Of a stretch of DNA of 64,000 nucleotides, positions 8,343 through 15,555 are shown one piece after another (position 1 is the first letter of the stretch; each line of letters starts with the position of its first letter). Below the pieces are notes generated by a model, which worked only from the letters and a program-made list of their open reading frames with translations, was not told where the DNA came from and made no database searches. The position numbers were made by a program, and so were the translations under genes. The stretch lies in assembly GCF_037338445.1 (NCBI RefSeq), contig NZ_CP147838.1, positions 1,922,001 through 1,986,000 on the forward strand. The letters are read 5' to 3'. Source of the DNA: Salinibaculum sp. SYNS191. GTDB taxonomy: Archaea; Halobacteriota; Halobacteria; Halobacteriales; Haloarculaceae.

Positions 8343-8999
8343 CTACCCCCGAAAGAGGCGGCGGACCTCGTCAGCGACGTCGGGTTCGACGGCCACCACG
8401 TACGTCTCTCCGGGGTTGAGTTCGGTCTCCGCCGAGACGATGTGACTCTGTTCGACGTTGCTGATGACGACGCTGCCCTGGGGGAACCGGGTCTCCGCGA
8501 GTTGCTGCCCGGCGACTGGTGCCGCCGGCGCGACCTCGATTTCGAGGAGTTCCACCTGGGCCGCCGTGTCGTCCAGCGAGCGGACGCCGTGTTCGACGGC
8601 GTTGACCGCGGTTCGCGCGCCGGCGCGTTCCGGGAAGATGATCTCGTCCGCGTAGTCGGCGTAGTCGCGGGTGGTCTCGAATACCGAGCGCATGACGGTG
8701 CGAATCTCCGGCGCGAAATCCTTCGCCAGCGTGCAGACGGTGAAGTTCGTGCCCATGGTGTCGGTCATCGCGACGAGCACGTCGACGCGCCCCAGGTCGG
8801 CCTGTCTGAGCACGGCCGAGTCCGTGGCGTCGCCTTCGATGATGGTTGCGACGTGTTCGTCGACGAGTTCCGCAACCCGCTCGGGATTCCGTTCGATGAT
8901 GACGACGTCGTGTCCCCGGTCGTCGAGGAACCGGGCAGTGCGCAGTCCCGTACGGCCGCTGCCGACGATGACGACGCGCAAGTCCTCTGATACTGCCAT
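8343..8999 (-). CDS. TrkA-family potassium uptake regulator (TrkA-N/TrkA-C)
   Basis: A 218-aa protein with an N-terminal Rossmann (RCK/TrkA-N) domain, VVIVGSGRTG with the glycine loop at residues 13-18 and VIIERNPERV as the acidic strand end binding NAD(H), then a TrkA-C ligand domain from about residue 135. Such subunits gate Trk/Ktr K+ channels in response to nucleotides, central in a salt-in halophile. No channel subunit is adjacent. The start is the ATG before SEDLRVVIVGSG; the frame stays open far upstream but there enters duplicated tRNA-flank DNA, so the longer versions are rejected. Confidence 0.9.
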   Translation of the reverse strand: MAVSEDLRVVIVGSGRTGLRTARFLDDRGHDVVIIERNPERVAELVDEHVATIIEGDATDSAVLRQADLGRVDVLVAMTDTMGTNFTVCTLAKDFAPEIRTVMRSVFETTRDYADYADEIIFPERAGARTAVNAVEHGVRSLDDTAAQVELLEIEVAPAAPVAGQQLAETRFPQGSVVISNVEQSHIVSAETELNPGETYVVAVEPDVADEVRRLFRG

Positions 9000-9115
9000 T
9001 CCCGGGTTCTTGTAACGGCGGACGGATGAGCGTTCTCCCGAAACTGCGCGGGCGCTGAGAGGGGACCAGGTACAGCGGCGACGAACGAGCGGCGGGACGC
9101 CAGAAAGTCGTTCGC

Positions 9116-9191
9116 CGCTCACGCGGTGGCGAGCACACGGGGTGCTCGCCGTGTAGATCGCAACAGAAGCGCCAGGACTGGGATTTGAACC
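9116..9191. repeat. Distal copy of the duplicated tRNA-Ser 3' end and flank
   Basis: These 76 bp are identical to 9260-9335. They contain the last 22 nt of the neighbouring tRNA-Ser gene (acceptor and T-arm) and its 3' flank with a GGCGAGCAC/GTGCTCGCC hairpin. A 68-bp spacer separates the two. This is the form of an att duplication left by tRNA-targeted integration. Confidence 0.85.
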
Positions 9192-9205
9192 GATTGCGAG
9201 ACGGT

Positions 9206-9222
9206 CGCTCCCGGTGGTCGCG
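9206..9222 (+). repeat. 17-bp module shared with palindromic element copy II
   Basis: CGCTCCCGGTGGTCGCG here is identical to 17797-17813 inside repeat copy II. It sits between the two tRNA-Ser 3'-end copies and within a larger inverted repeat (GGATTTGAAC at 9181-9190, GTTCAAATCC at 9236-9245). Confidence 0.7.
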
Positions 9223-9259
9223 CTGCGACTCGCGTGTTCAAATCCAGGAGGGCGTTCGA

Positions 9260-9335
9260 CGCTCACGCGGTGGCGAGCACACGGGGTGCTCGCCGTGTAG
9301 ATCGCAACAGAAGCGCCAGGACTGGGATTTGAACC
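9260..9335. repeat. Proximal copy of the duplicated tRNA-Ser 3' end and flank
   Basis: This partner of 9116-9191 includes the real 3' end of the tRNA gene. The hairpin at 9272-9294 (9-bp arms, 5-nt loop) lies just downstream of the tRNA in its direction of transcription and may act as its terminator. Confidence 0.85.
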
Positions 9336-9397
9336 CAGAATCCCATACGGGAACACGCTTTCCAGGCGTGCGCCTTACCAGATTCGGCCATCCTGGC
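9314..9397 (-). tRNA. tRNA-Ser (anticodon GGA)
   Basis: An 84-nt class II tRNA. The acceptor stem pairs GCCAGGA with TCCTGGC, followed by discriminator G. The anticodon loop CTGGAAA gives GGA, decoding UCC/UCU. A long variable arm (GTTCCCGTATGGGAT region) is typical of serine tRNAs, and the T-arm reads GGGTTCAAATCCC. No intron and no encoded CCA. The last 22 nt are duplicated downstream with the flank. Confidence 0.96.
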
Positions 9398-9425
9398 CTG
9401 CATCGGACAGTCCGGGGGTCGCCGA

Positions 9426-9629
9426 TTAAGACCTTTCGCTCTCGACCAGTCGGGGTCGGAGGGCGTGAGCCAGTCCGCTGGTGACGACGAGCACGGCCAC
9501 CGCGCCGGCGACCATCGGCGCCACGCCGACGAAGTCACCGCCGAACAAGTGATAGCCCTGCACGAGCGCGAGGAAGGCCATGCCGCCGACCAGTCCCCAC
9601 AGCAGGCTCGACTTGACGCGGGGGTCCAT
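9426..9629 (-). CDS. Small two-helix membrane protein
   Basis: A 67-aa protein with two hydrophobic segments (about residues 8-25 and 33-55) and a short charged tail. Its ATG overlaps the stop of the RidA gene as TGATG, so it is very likely translated from the same mRNA. The overlap decides the start over a GTG one codon upstream. Family and function not recognised. Confidence 0.75.
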   Translation of the reverse strand: MDPRVKSSLLWGLVGGMAFLALVQGYHLFGGDFVGVAPMVAGAVAVLVVTSGLAHALRPRLVESERS

Positions 9630-10006
9630 CACGTCGTCGCGACCGCCTCTATCTCGACGCCGACGCCCTTCGGGAGCGCGTCGACGCCGACGGCGCTGCG
9701 GGCCGGCGGGTCCTCGGCGAAGAAGGACTCGTAGGTGTCGTTCATCGCGTCGAAGTCCTCGATGTCGTCGAGGTACACCGTCACCTTCACCACGTCGGCC
9801 ATGCTCGCGCCGGCCTCCGACAGGACCGCCTGGACGTTCTCCAGCGCCTGCTCGGTCTGGACGTCGATGTCGGCCCCGTCGAGCAGGTCGCCCTCCGGTG
9901 TGAGCGGTATCTGGCCGGCCGTGAACACGAGGTCGTCGGTCGCTATCGCCTGGCTGTACGCGCCGACGGCGGCGGGTGCGTCGTCGGTACTGATGACCTC
10001 TCTCAT
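9629..10006 (-). CDS. ridA: RidA family imine/enamine deaminase
   Basis: A 125-aa Rid (YjgF/YER057c/UK114) protein, which hydrolyses reactive 2-aminoacrylate-type intermediates from PLP enzymes. Family features are VGAYSQAI near the start, FTAGQIPL, QALENVQAVL, VVKVTVYL and the conserved PARSAVGV segment carrying the substrate-binding Arg. Family length is 120-130 aa, which fixes the ATG at 10006. It is first in a TGATG-coupled pair with a small membrane protein. Confidence 0.93.
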   Translation of the reverse strand: MREVISTDDAPAAVGAYSQAIATDDLVFTAGQIPLTPEGDLLDGADIDVQTEQALENVQAVLSEAGASMADVVKVTVYLDDIEDFDAMNDTYESFFAEDPPARSAVGVDALPKGVGVEIEAVATT

Positions 10007-10073
10007 GCCTCGACCTCCGACGGCCAGCGACATAAACGTCGGCGACCCGTCGTCGGTGACCCGTCGGCGGAGG

Positions 10074-10583
10074 CTACACGTCGGCGAACAGGTCAGTCAC
10101 GCGTTCGCGCGTGTCCGCCCACGCGCCGGAGTTGTCGACGGTGACTGGGGGCCGCTCGAAGGCGTCGAACTCGGCTTTGAGTTCCAGGTGGTTCCGGTAG
10201 GTGGCGTCGCTGACGGTCTCGGTCCGCTGGCGGATGCGCTCGCGGACGGTGTCCTCGTCGCAGGTCACGTGGACGAACTCGCAGTCGACGCCGACGGCGG
10301 CGGCCATCTCGGCGACGTCGTCCCGGAACGGGCGCGAGCGGTAGGTGCCGTCGAGCACCGCGCGGCCGCCGTCTTCGACGGCCTCGCGGGCACGTTCGCG
10401 GACGGCCGCGTACACGCGGTCGGTCTCCTCGTCGGTGTACTGCGGGTCCGAAAAGAGGTCCTTGCGCACCACGTCGGTCCGGACCAGCGTCGCCGAGAGC
10501 CGGTCGGCGAGCAGTCGGGACACCCGGGACTTGCCGACGCCCGGCAGGCCGCAGACGACCACGACGGCCGGCGCGTCGGTCAC
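10074..10583 (-). CDS. P-loop kinase (AAA_33, predicted)
   Basis: About 169 aa from the GTG at 10583. Walker A is GLPGVGKS, 15 residues from that start. LVRTDVVRKDLF resembles the substrate region of small-molecule and polynucleotide kinases, VLDGTYRSRPFRDD is the Walker-B-like part, and RERIRQRTETVSDA is a lid-like arginine stretch. The family (COG0645-type) phosphorylates small molecules; the substrate is unknown. A longer version from a TTG at 10655 would overlap the preceding gene's stop; I prefer the GTG just before the first beta-strand. Confidence 0.75.
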   Translation of the reverse strand: MTDAPAVVVVCGLPGVGKSRVSRLLADRLSATLVRTDVVRKDLFSDPQYTDEETDRVYAAVRERAREAVEDGGRAVLDGTYRSRPFRDDVAEMAAAVGVDCEFVHVTCDEDTVRERIRQRTETVSDATYRNHLELKAEFDAFERPPVTVDNSGAWADTRERVTDLFADV

Positions 10584-10651
10584 GAGACCACCCCGGCGCG
10601 CACAGCGGGGACGCACCACGTCATCGTTGGAGACCACCGTTCCGGACGGTT

Positions 10652-11287
10652 TCAAGCTACCGTCTCGGCGTCGAGGGTCGCCGCCAGCGCCGCCCGGTAC
10701 GACTCGGGCGTGTGGTCGATTCGCGGAACCCAGACGTCCTGATACGACGGGTGAAGCACCGGGACGAGCGTCGTCTCCAGCGCGGGGCAGGGAATCGGGT
10801 CCAGCACGGTGTCGAGGAAGCCGTCGAGTTCCCGGTCGACCATCGCCAGCACCGACTGCGTGGCGTGTTTCCCCGTCGCGACGACGGCGTCGGGGCCAAC
10901 CGTCTCGATCTCCTCCCGGAGGTAGGGCCGGCAGTTCGCGCGCTCCTCAGGGGTAGGTTCGCGGTTCGTCGTCCCGTCGGCGTCGTCTGCCGGGAAGCAC
11001 TTCACCGCGTTCGTGAAGTAACAGTCGTCGGGACCGAACCCGGCGTCGGCGAGCATCGCACGGACGCGCCGGCCGGAGTGACGCGAGGTGTAGGCCATCC
11101 CGGTCCAGTTGCCGCCCCGCCAGCGGTCGGCGTCAGAGTCGCCCGCGCCCGGCGCTTCGCCGACGACCAGGACGGTCGCATCGAGGGGACCGTTCCCCCA
11201 CGAGATGCACTCGCGGCTCTCGGCGAGTGCGGGGCAGCGCCGGCAGTCGTCGGCCAGGGGATTGGAGGCGTCCGGGAACTGTGGCAT
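10652..11287 (-). CDS. Uracil-DNA glycosylase superfamily protein
   Basis: A 211-aa protein with the UDG fold. Motif 1 is VVGEAPGAGD, the second motif is VLHPSYQ near the C-terminus, and N-terminal cysteines (CRRCP and CISW) plus later ones fit the Fe-S cluster of family 4/5 enzymes. Such enzymes remove uracil or other damaged bases from DNA, which suits a GC-rich genome prone to deamination. Its ATG abuts the msrA stop without a gap, so both repair genes are probably one transcript. Exact UDG family not settled. Confidence 0.85.
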   Translation of the reverse strand: MPQFPDASNPLADDCRRCPALAESRECISWGNGPLDATVLVVGEAPGAGDSDADRWRGGNWTGMAYTSRHSGRRVRAMLADAGFGPDDCYFTNAVKCFPADDADGTTNREPTPEERANCRPYLREEIETVGPDAVVATGKHATQSVLAMVDRELDGFLDTVLDPIPCPALETTLVPVLHPSYQDVWVPRIDHTPESYRAALAATLDAETVA

Positions 11288-11824
11288 TCAGTCGTCGGCG
11301 AGTTTGTCGGCGTGTTTGGCCGCCATCTTCTCCAGTTTCGGCGGAATCTGCATCTGGCAGTAGGGCTGGTTGGGGTTCTTCTCGAAGTAGTCCTGGTGTT
11401 TCTCCTCGGCGCGGTAGAACGTTTCGAGCGGCGCGACCTCGGTGACGATGCCGCTGTACTCGCCGCTCGCTTCGAGTTCGTCGATGTACTCCTCGACGAC
11501 GCGGCGTTGCTCCTCGTCGTGGTAGTAGACGCCCGAGCGGTACTGCGAGCCGACGTCGGGGCCCTGCCGGTCCTCGGTCGTCGGGTCGTGGATGGTGAAG
11601 AACACTTCGAGGATGTCGCGGTAGGATATCTCGTCGGTGTCGTAGGTAACCTGGACGGCCTCGGCGTGGCCGGTCGTGCCGCTGCAGACGGCCTCGTAGG
11701 TGGGGTCGTCGGCGTGGCCGCCGCAGTACCCGGAGACTACCGACTCGACGCCGCGCACGCGCTCGAAGGCCGCTTCGACACACCAGAAACACCCGCCGGC
11801 AACCGTCGCCGTAGCTGTGGACAT
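11288..11824 (-). CDS. msrA: Peptide-methionine (S)-S-oxide reductase
   Basis: A 178-aa MsrA, which repairs oxidised methionine in proteins. The active-site GCFWC lies at residues 11-15 with the nucleophilic Cys at 12, followed by VRGVESVVSGYCGG and TGHAEAVQVTYD, all diagnostic. Length is normal. It is the promoter-proximal gene of a pair with the UDG-superfamily gene, a plausible oxidative-damage operon. Confidence 0.97.
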   Translation of the reverse strand: MSTATATVAGGCFWCVEAAFERVRGVESVVSGYCGGHADDPTYEAVCSGTTGHAEAVQVTYDTDEISYRDILEVFFTIHDPTTEDRQGPDVGSQYRSGVYYHDEEQRRVVEEYIDELEASGEYSGIVTEVAPLETFYRAEEKHQDYFEKNPNQPYCQMQIPPKLEKMAAKHADKLADD

Positions 11825-11902
11825 ACCCGTCGTAGGGCCCCGAGAAGTATAGCCCCTGTGCCACCGGAGACGGCGAGAGACGGCGCACGGGCCCGAACGG
11901 GG

Positions 11903-12079
11903 TTACTCCTCGGACTCCTGAAGCTGGTCGTCGATGGCCAGCAGGACCAGCAGGACGACAGCCGCCACGAGCGCGGGAAGGATGTCGCTCTCGACGACGG
12001 CGGCGGTGATGGTGCCGGCGAGCAGAACGAGACCGCCGATGACGATGCCCCGCCACGGAATCTGCTGGATGACGCTCAC
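11903..12079 (-). CDS. Small membrane protein, 58 aa
   Basis: A GTG-started frame encodes MSVIQQIPWRGIVIGGLVLL and a second hydrophobic stretch (LPALVAAVVLLVLLA), ending in an acidic tail DDQLQESEE. The coding bias (G/C third positions) and two clean helices support a real gene. A CTTATCCC box lies about 30 bp upstream on the minus strand. It stands divergent to ileS. No named family recognised. Confidence 0.65.
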   Translation of the reverse strand: MSVIQQIPWRGIVIGGLVLLAGTITAAVVESDILPALVAAVVLLVLLAIDDQLQESEE

Positions 12080-12162
12080 GGCAGCGTATCGTCAGGCGAC
12101 CGGGATAAGCGTTCCCGAACCCGCGGGCGACGGGAGCGTGACCGGGGGCGAATACCGATTCT

Positions 12163-12170
12163 CCTTTAAC
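12163..12170 (+). promoter_or_regulatory. TATA-like box of ileS
   Basis: CCTTTAAC is centred about 26 bp before the ATG at 12193. This favours that ATG over the in-frame GTG at 12187 for a leaderless mRNA. Confidence 0.5.
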
Positions 12171-12192
12171 GACGGCGCGGCACTACGTGGAT

Positions 12193-15100
12193 ATGAGCAG
12201 TCACGAGGACGGGGAGCCGTCACAGTTCGAGGCGGTCGACGACCAGTACGACCCCCACGCGGTCGAGGACCGCGTGTTCGACTACTGGGACGCCGTCGAC
12301 GCCTACGACCAGACGGTCGAGCACCGGGCCGACGAGGAGACCTTCTTCTTCGTGGACGGCCCGCCCTACACCTCCGGCGCGGCCCACATGGGCACCACCT
12401 GGAACAAGACGCTGAAGGACGCCTACATCCGCTTTCACCGGATGCAGGGCTACGACGTCACCGACCGGCCGGGCTACGACATGCACGGCCTGCCAATCGA
12501 GACGAAAGTCGAGGAACGCCTGGACTTCGACTCGAAGAAGGACATCGAGGAGTTCGGCGAGGAGAACTTCATCCAGGAGTGCAAGGAGTTCGCCGACGAG
12601 CAACTCGAAGGCCTGCAGGACGACTTCAAGTCCATCGGCGTCTGGATGGACTGGGACGACCCCTACAAGACCGTCTCGCCGGAGTACATGGAAGCGGCCT
12701 GGTGGGGCTTCCAGCAGGCCCACGAGCGCGGCCTGGTCGAGCAGGGCAAACGCGCCATCAACCAGTGCCCCCGCTGTGAGACGGCCATCGCCAACAACGA
12801 GGTCGAGCGCGACGAGGTGGGCGCGCCGTCTATCTACGTGAAGTTCCCTCTCACAGAGCGAGAAGGCAATCTCGTCATCTGGACGACGACGCCGTGGACC
12901 ATCGTCGCCAACACCTTCGTCGCCGTCGACGAAGACCTCACCTACGTTGCCCTCGAAGGTCAGAAGGGAGACGAATCCGAGCGAATCTACGTCGCCGAAG
13001 CCGTCGCCGAGGAGGTCGCCGAGTGGGCCGAGTACGACGACTGGGAGGTCGTCGAGGAACTCTCCGGCGACGACCTCGTCGGCTGGGAGTACGAGCACCC
13101 GCTCGCCGAGGAAGTGCCCGAACACCCCGACTTCGAGGGTGCCGGAGAGGTCTACACCGCCGACTACGTCGAGGCCGACCGGACGGGGCTGGTCCACTCC
13201 GCGCCCGGCCACGGTGAGGAGGACTTCGAGCGCGGTATGGAACTCGGCCTGGACGTCTTCTCTCCCGTCGGACCCGACGGTGTGTTCACCGACCAGGCAG
13301 GTGCCTTCGAGGGTAGTTACGTCCGCGACGCCGACGACGACGTCATCGCCACGCTGGAGGAGAAGAGCCTGCTGCTGGCCAGCGAGGAGGGCCACACTAT
13401 CAACGAGGGGCACTGCTGGCGCTGTGACAGCGAAATCGTCCGCATCGTCACAGACCAGTGGTTCATCACCGTCTCCGACATCAAGGAGGAACTGCTGGAC
13501 AACATCGACGACAGCGAGTGGCACCCCCAGGAGGCCCGCGACGAGCGCTTCCGGAACTTCGTCGAGGACTCGCCGGACTGGAACGTCTCCCGGCAGCGGT
13601 ACTGGGGCATCCCGATTCCCATCTGGACGCCGGATAGCGCGGAGCAACGCTCCGCGAACCGGAGCGGCGAAGCCGCGGAGGGTGTCGAAAACCCTGACGC
13701 CGACGAGTGGATCGTCGTCGGCACCCGCGAGGAGCTGGCCGAGCGCGTCGACCAGGACGTCGACCCCGACGAGGTCGACCTGCACAAGCCGACCGTCGAC
13801 GACCTGACCATCACGGAGGACGGCACGACGTACACGCGCGTCAGCGACGTCTTCGACGTCTGGCTGGACTCCTCGGTCGCGACGTGGGGGACGCTCGACT
13901 ACCCCGAACAGGAAGACGACTTCGAGGAGCTGTGGCCCGCCGACCTCATCATGGAGGCCCACGACCAGACCCGCGGGTGGTTCTGGTCGCAACTCGGCAT
14001 GGGCACCGCCGCGCTCGGCGAGGTGCCCTACCAGGAGGTCCTGATGCACGGCTGGGCGCTGGCGGAGGACGGCCGGAAGATGTCGAAGTCCATCGGCAAC
14101 GTCGTCACGCCCCACGAGGTCATCGAGAAACACGGCGCGGACCCGATGCGGCTGTTCCTGCTCTCGGTGACGCCCCAGAGCGACGACATGCGCTTCTCGT
14201 GGGACGAAATCGAGAACATGCAGCGCGATTTGAACATCCTCTGGAACGTCTTCCGGTTCCCGCTGCCGTACATGCGGCTGGATGGGTTTGAACCGGGCGC
14301 GATTCCAGGGGAATCGCGAGACGGAGGCGGCGAAGCCGCCGGAGTGACAGTCGAAGACGCCGACCTCGAAACGGTCGACGAGTGGGTGCTCTCCCGGCTC
14401 CAGGCCGTCGAGGCCGAGATGGGCGAGCACTGGGAGGACTTCCGGCAGGACCGGGCGCTCGATGCGCTGCTGGAGTTCGTCGTCGAGGACGTCTCCCGGT
14501 TCTACATCCAGGTCGTCCGCGAGCGGATGTGGGAGGAGGAAAACAGCGCCTCGAAGCAGGCCGCCTACGCCACCTTCCACCGCGTGCTCTCGGAGGTCGT
14601 CGCCCTCTTCGCGCCGTATGCCCCCTTCGTCGCGGAGGAGATATACGGCACCCTCACCGGCGACAACGGGTACGACTCAGTCCACATGCTGGACTGGCCC
14701 GAGCCAGCCCCGACCTGGCGCGACACGCAACTGGAGGAGGACATCGAGGTGGTCCGGGCCGTCGAGGAGGCCGGGTCGAACGCCCGCCAGCAGGCCGAGC
14801 GCAAGCTCCGCTGGCCCGTCCCGGAAGTCGTCGTTGACGTGCCCGACGACCGCGTCTCCGCAGCGGTCCAGCGCCGGGCCGACCTCGTCGCCGACCGGCT
14901 GAACGCCCGCGAGGTGACGGTCATCGGACCCGACGAGGGTGGCTGGGGCGAACTCAACTACTCCGCCGAGGCGGACATGAGCATCCTCGGCCCCGAGTTC
15001 GGCGACGACGCCGGCCGCGTGATGAACGCGCTCAACGAGGCCCGCGTGAGCGACCCCGACCTCGCTACGCTGGAGGCAGCCGTCGCGGACGCGATCGGGC

Positions 15101-15507
15101 TGGACGTCGAGTTGACCGCGGAGATGGTCGAGTTCGTCACCGAGACACCCGAGGGCGTCTCCGGGACGGAGTTCGAGGCGCTGGACAGCGCGGGCGTCGT
15201 CTACGTCGACACCTCGCTGACCGAGGACATCGAGAGCGAGGGCTACGCCCGCGAGGTCATCCGCCGCGTCCAGGAGATGCGCAAGGACCTCGACCTCGAC
15301 ATCGAGGAGGAGATTCGGGTCGACCTCTCGATTGCCGACGAGCGCGTCGCAGAACTCGTGGACGACCACGAGGACCTCATCGCCGAGGAGGTGCGCGCCG
15401 CTGAGTTCGGCGGCGTCGACGACGGTCACCGGAAGACCTGGGACGTGGAAGGCGTCGAGATGGACATCGCCGTCGAGGCAGTTGCTGCCCCGCAGGCGTC
15501 GGACTGA
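12193..15507 (+). CDS. ileS: Isoleucyl-tRNA synthetase
   Basis: A class I aminoacyl-tRNA synthetase of 1104 aa that charges tRNA-Ile. PPYTSGAAHMGTTWN holds the HIGH-type motif near residue 66, an editing domain covers about 200-400, GRKMSKSIGN is the KMSKS loop near residue 630, and the anticodon-binding domain follows. The long C-terminal part is normal for archaeal enzymes. Two odd in-frame segments (near residues 480-500 and 698-715) are encoded by back-to-back palindromes that resemble the intergenic repeats of this window; both lie outside the catalytic motifs. The gene is expected to be essential, so the insertions must be tolerated. Confidence 0.97.
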   Translation: MSSHEDGEPSQFEAVDDQYDPHAVEDRVFDYWDAVDAYDQTVEHRADEETFFFVDGPPYTSGAAHMGTTWNKTLKDAYIRFHRMQGYDVTDRPGYDMHGLPIETKVEERLDFDSKKDIEEFGEENFIQECKEFADEQLEGLQDDFKSIGVWMDWDDPYKTVSPEYMEAAWWGFQQAHERGLVEQGKRAINQCPRCETAIANNEVERDEVGAPSIYVKFPLTEREGNLVIWTTTPWTIVANTFVAVDEDLTYVALEGQKGDESERIYVAEAVAEEVAEWAEYDDWEVVEELSGDDLVGWEYEHPLAEEVPEHPDFEGAGEVYTADYVEADRTGLVHSAPGHGEEDFERGMELGLDVFSPVGPDGVFTDQAGAFEGSYVRDADDDVIATLEEKSLLLASEEGHTINEGHCWRCDSEIVRIVTDQWFITVSDIKEELLDNIDDSEWHPQEARDERFRNFVEDSPDWNVSRQRYWGIPIPIWTPDSAEQRSANRSGEAAEGVENPDADEWIVVGTREELAERVDQDVDPDEVDLHKPTVDDLTITEDGTTYTRVSDVFDVWLDSSVATWGTLDYPEQEDDFEELWPADLIMEAHDQTRGWFWSQLGMGTAALGEVPYQEVLMHGWALAEDGRKMSKSIGNVVTPHEVIEKHGADPMRLFLLSVTPQSDDMRFSWDEIENMQRDLNILWNVFRFPLPYMRLDGFEPGAIPGESRDGGGEAAGVTVEDADLETVDEWVLSRLQAVEAEMGEHWEDFRQDRALDALLEFVVEDVSRFYIQVVRERMWEEENSASKQAAYATFHRVLSEVVALFAPYAPFVAEEIYGTLTGDNGYDSVHMLDWPEPAPTWRDTQLEEDIEVVRAVEEAGSNARQQAERKLRWPVPEVVVDVPDDRVSAAVQRRADLVADRLNAREVTVIGPDEGGWGELNYSAEADMSILGPEFGDDAGRVMNALNEARVSDPDLATLEAAVADAIGLDVELTAEMVEFVTETPEGVSGTEFEALDSAGVVYVDTSLTEDIESEGYAREVIRRVQEMRKDLDLDIEEEIRVDLSIADERVAELVDDHEDLIAEEVRAAEFGGVDDGHRKTWDVEGVEMDIAVEAVAAPQASD
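13635..13682 (+). repeat. In-frame palindromic insertion 1 in ileS
   Basis: A perfect hairpin, CGCGGAGC-AAC-GCTCCGCG, is followed after 8 bp by GCGGC-GAA-GCCGC. It encodes SAEQRSANRSGEAAEGV, a Ser/Ala/Glu-rich stretch between PIPIWTPD and the next conserved part. The 3-nt loops and the GGCGAAGCC core match those of the intergenic repeat family. Confidence 0.7.
14296..14342 (+). repeat. In-frame palindromic insertion 2 in ileS
   Basis: CGCGATTCC-AGG-GGAATCGCG (perfect 9-bp arms) is followed by GGCGGC-GAA-GCCGCC. It encodes GAIPGESRDGGGEAAGV between LPYMRLDGF and ETVDEWVLSRLQ. The second hairpin is read in the same frame (Gly-Glu-Ala) as in insertion 1. Confidence 0.7.
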
Positions 15508-15555
15508 CGCACCTCTTTCTCGGTCGCGTTAGCGTGGCTTCTCGGCTGGAACTGC

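Noticed and set aside
9116..9191. A second tRNA gene
   Set aside because: Only the 3' end of tRNA-Ser is present; no anticodon or D-arm follows.
8997..9356. N-terminal extension of the TrkA-type protein
   Set aside because: The upstream part is duplicated tRNA-flank sequence; TrkA proteins start just before the Rossmann strand.
13635..14342. Inteins or introns in ileS
   Set aside because: The extra segments are under 25 residues and lack splicing motifs; the frame is continuous.
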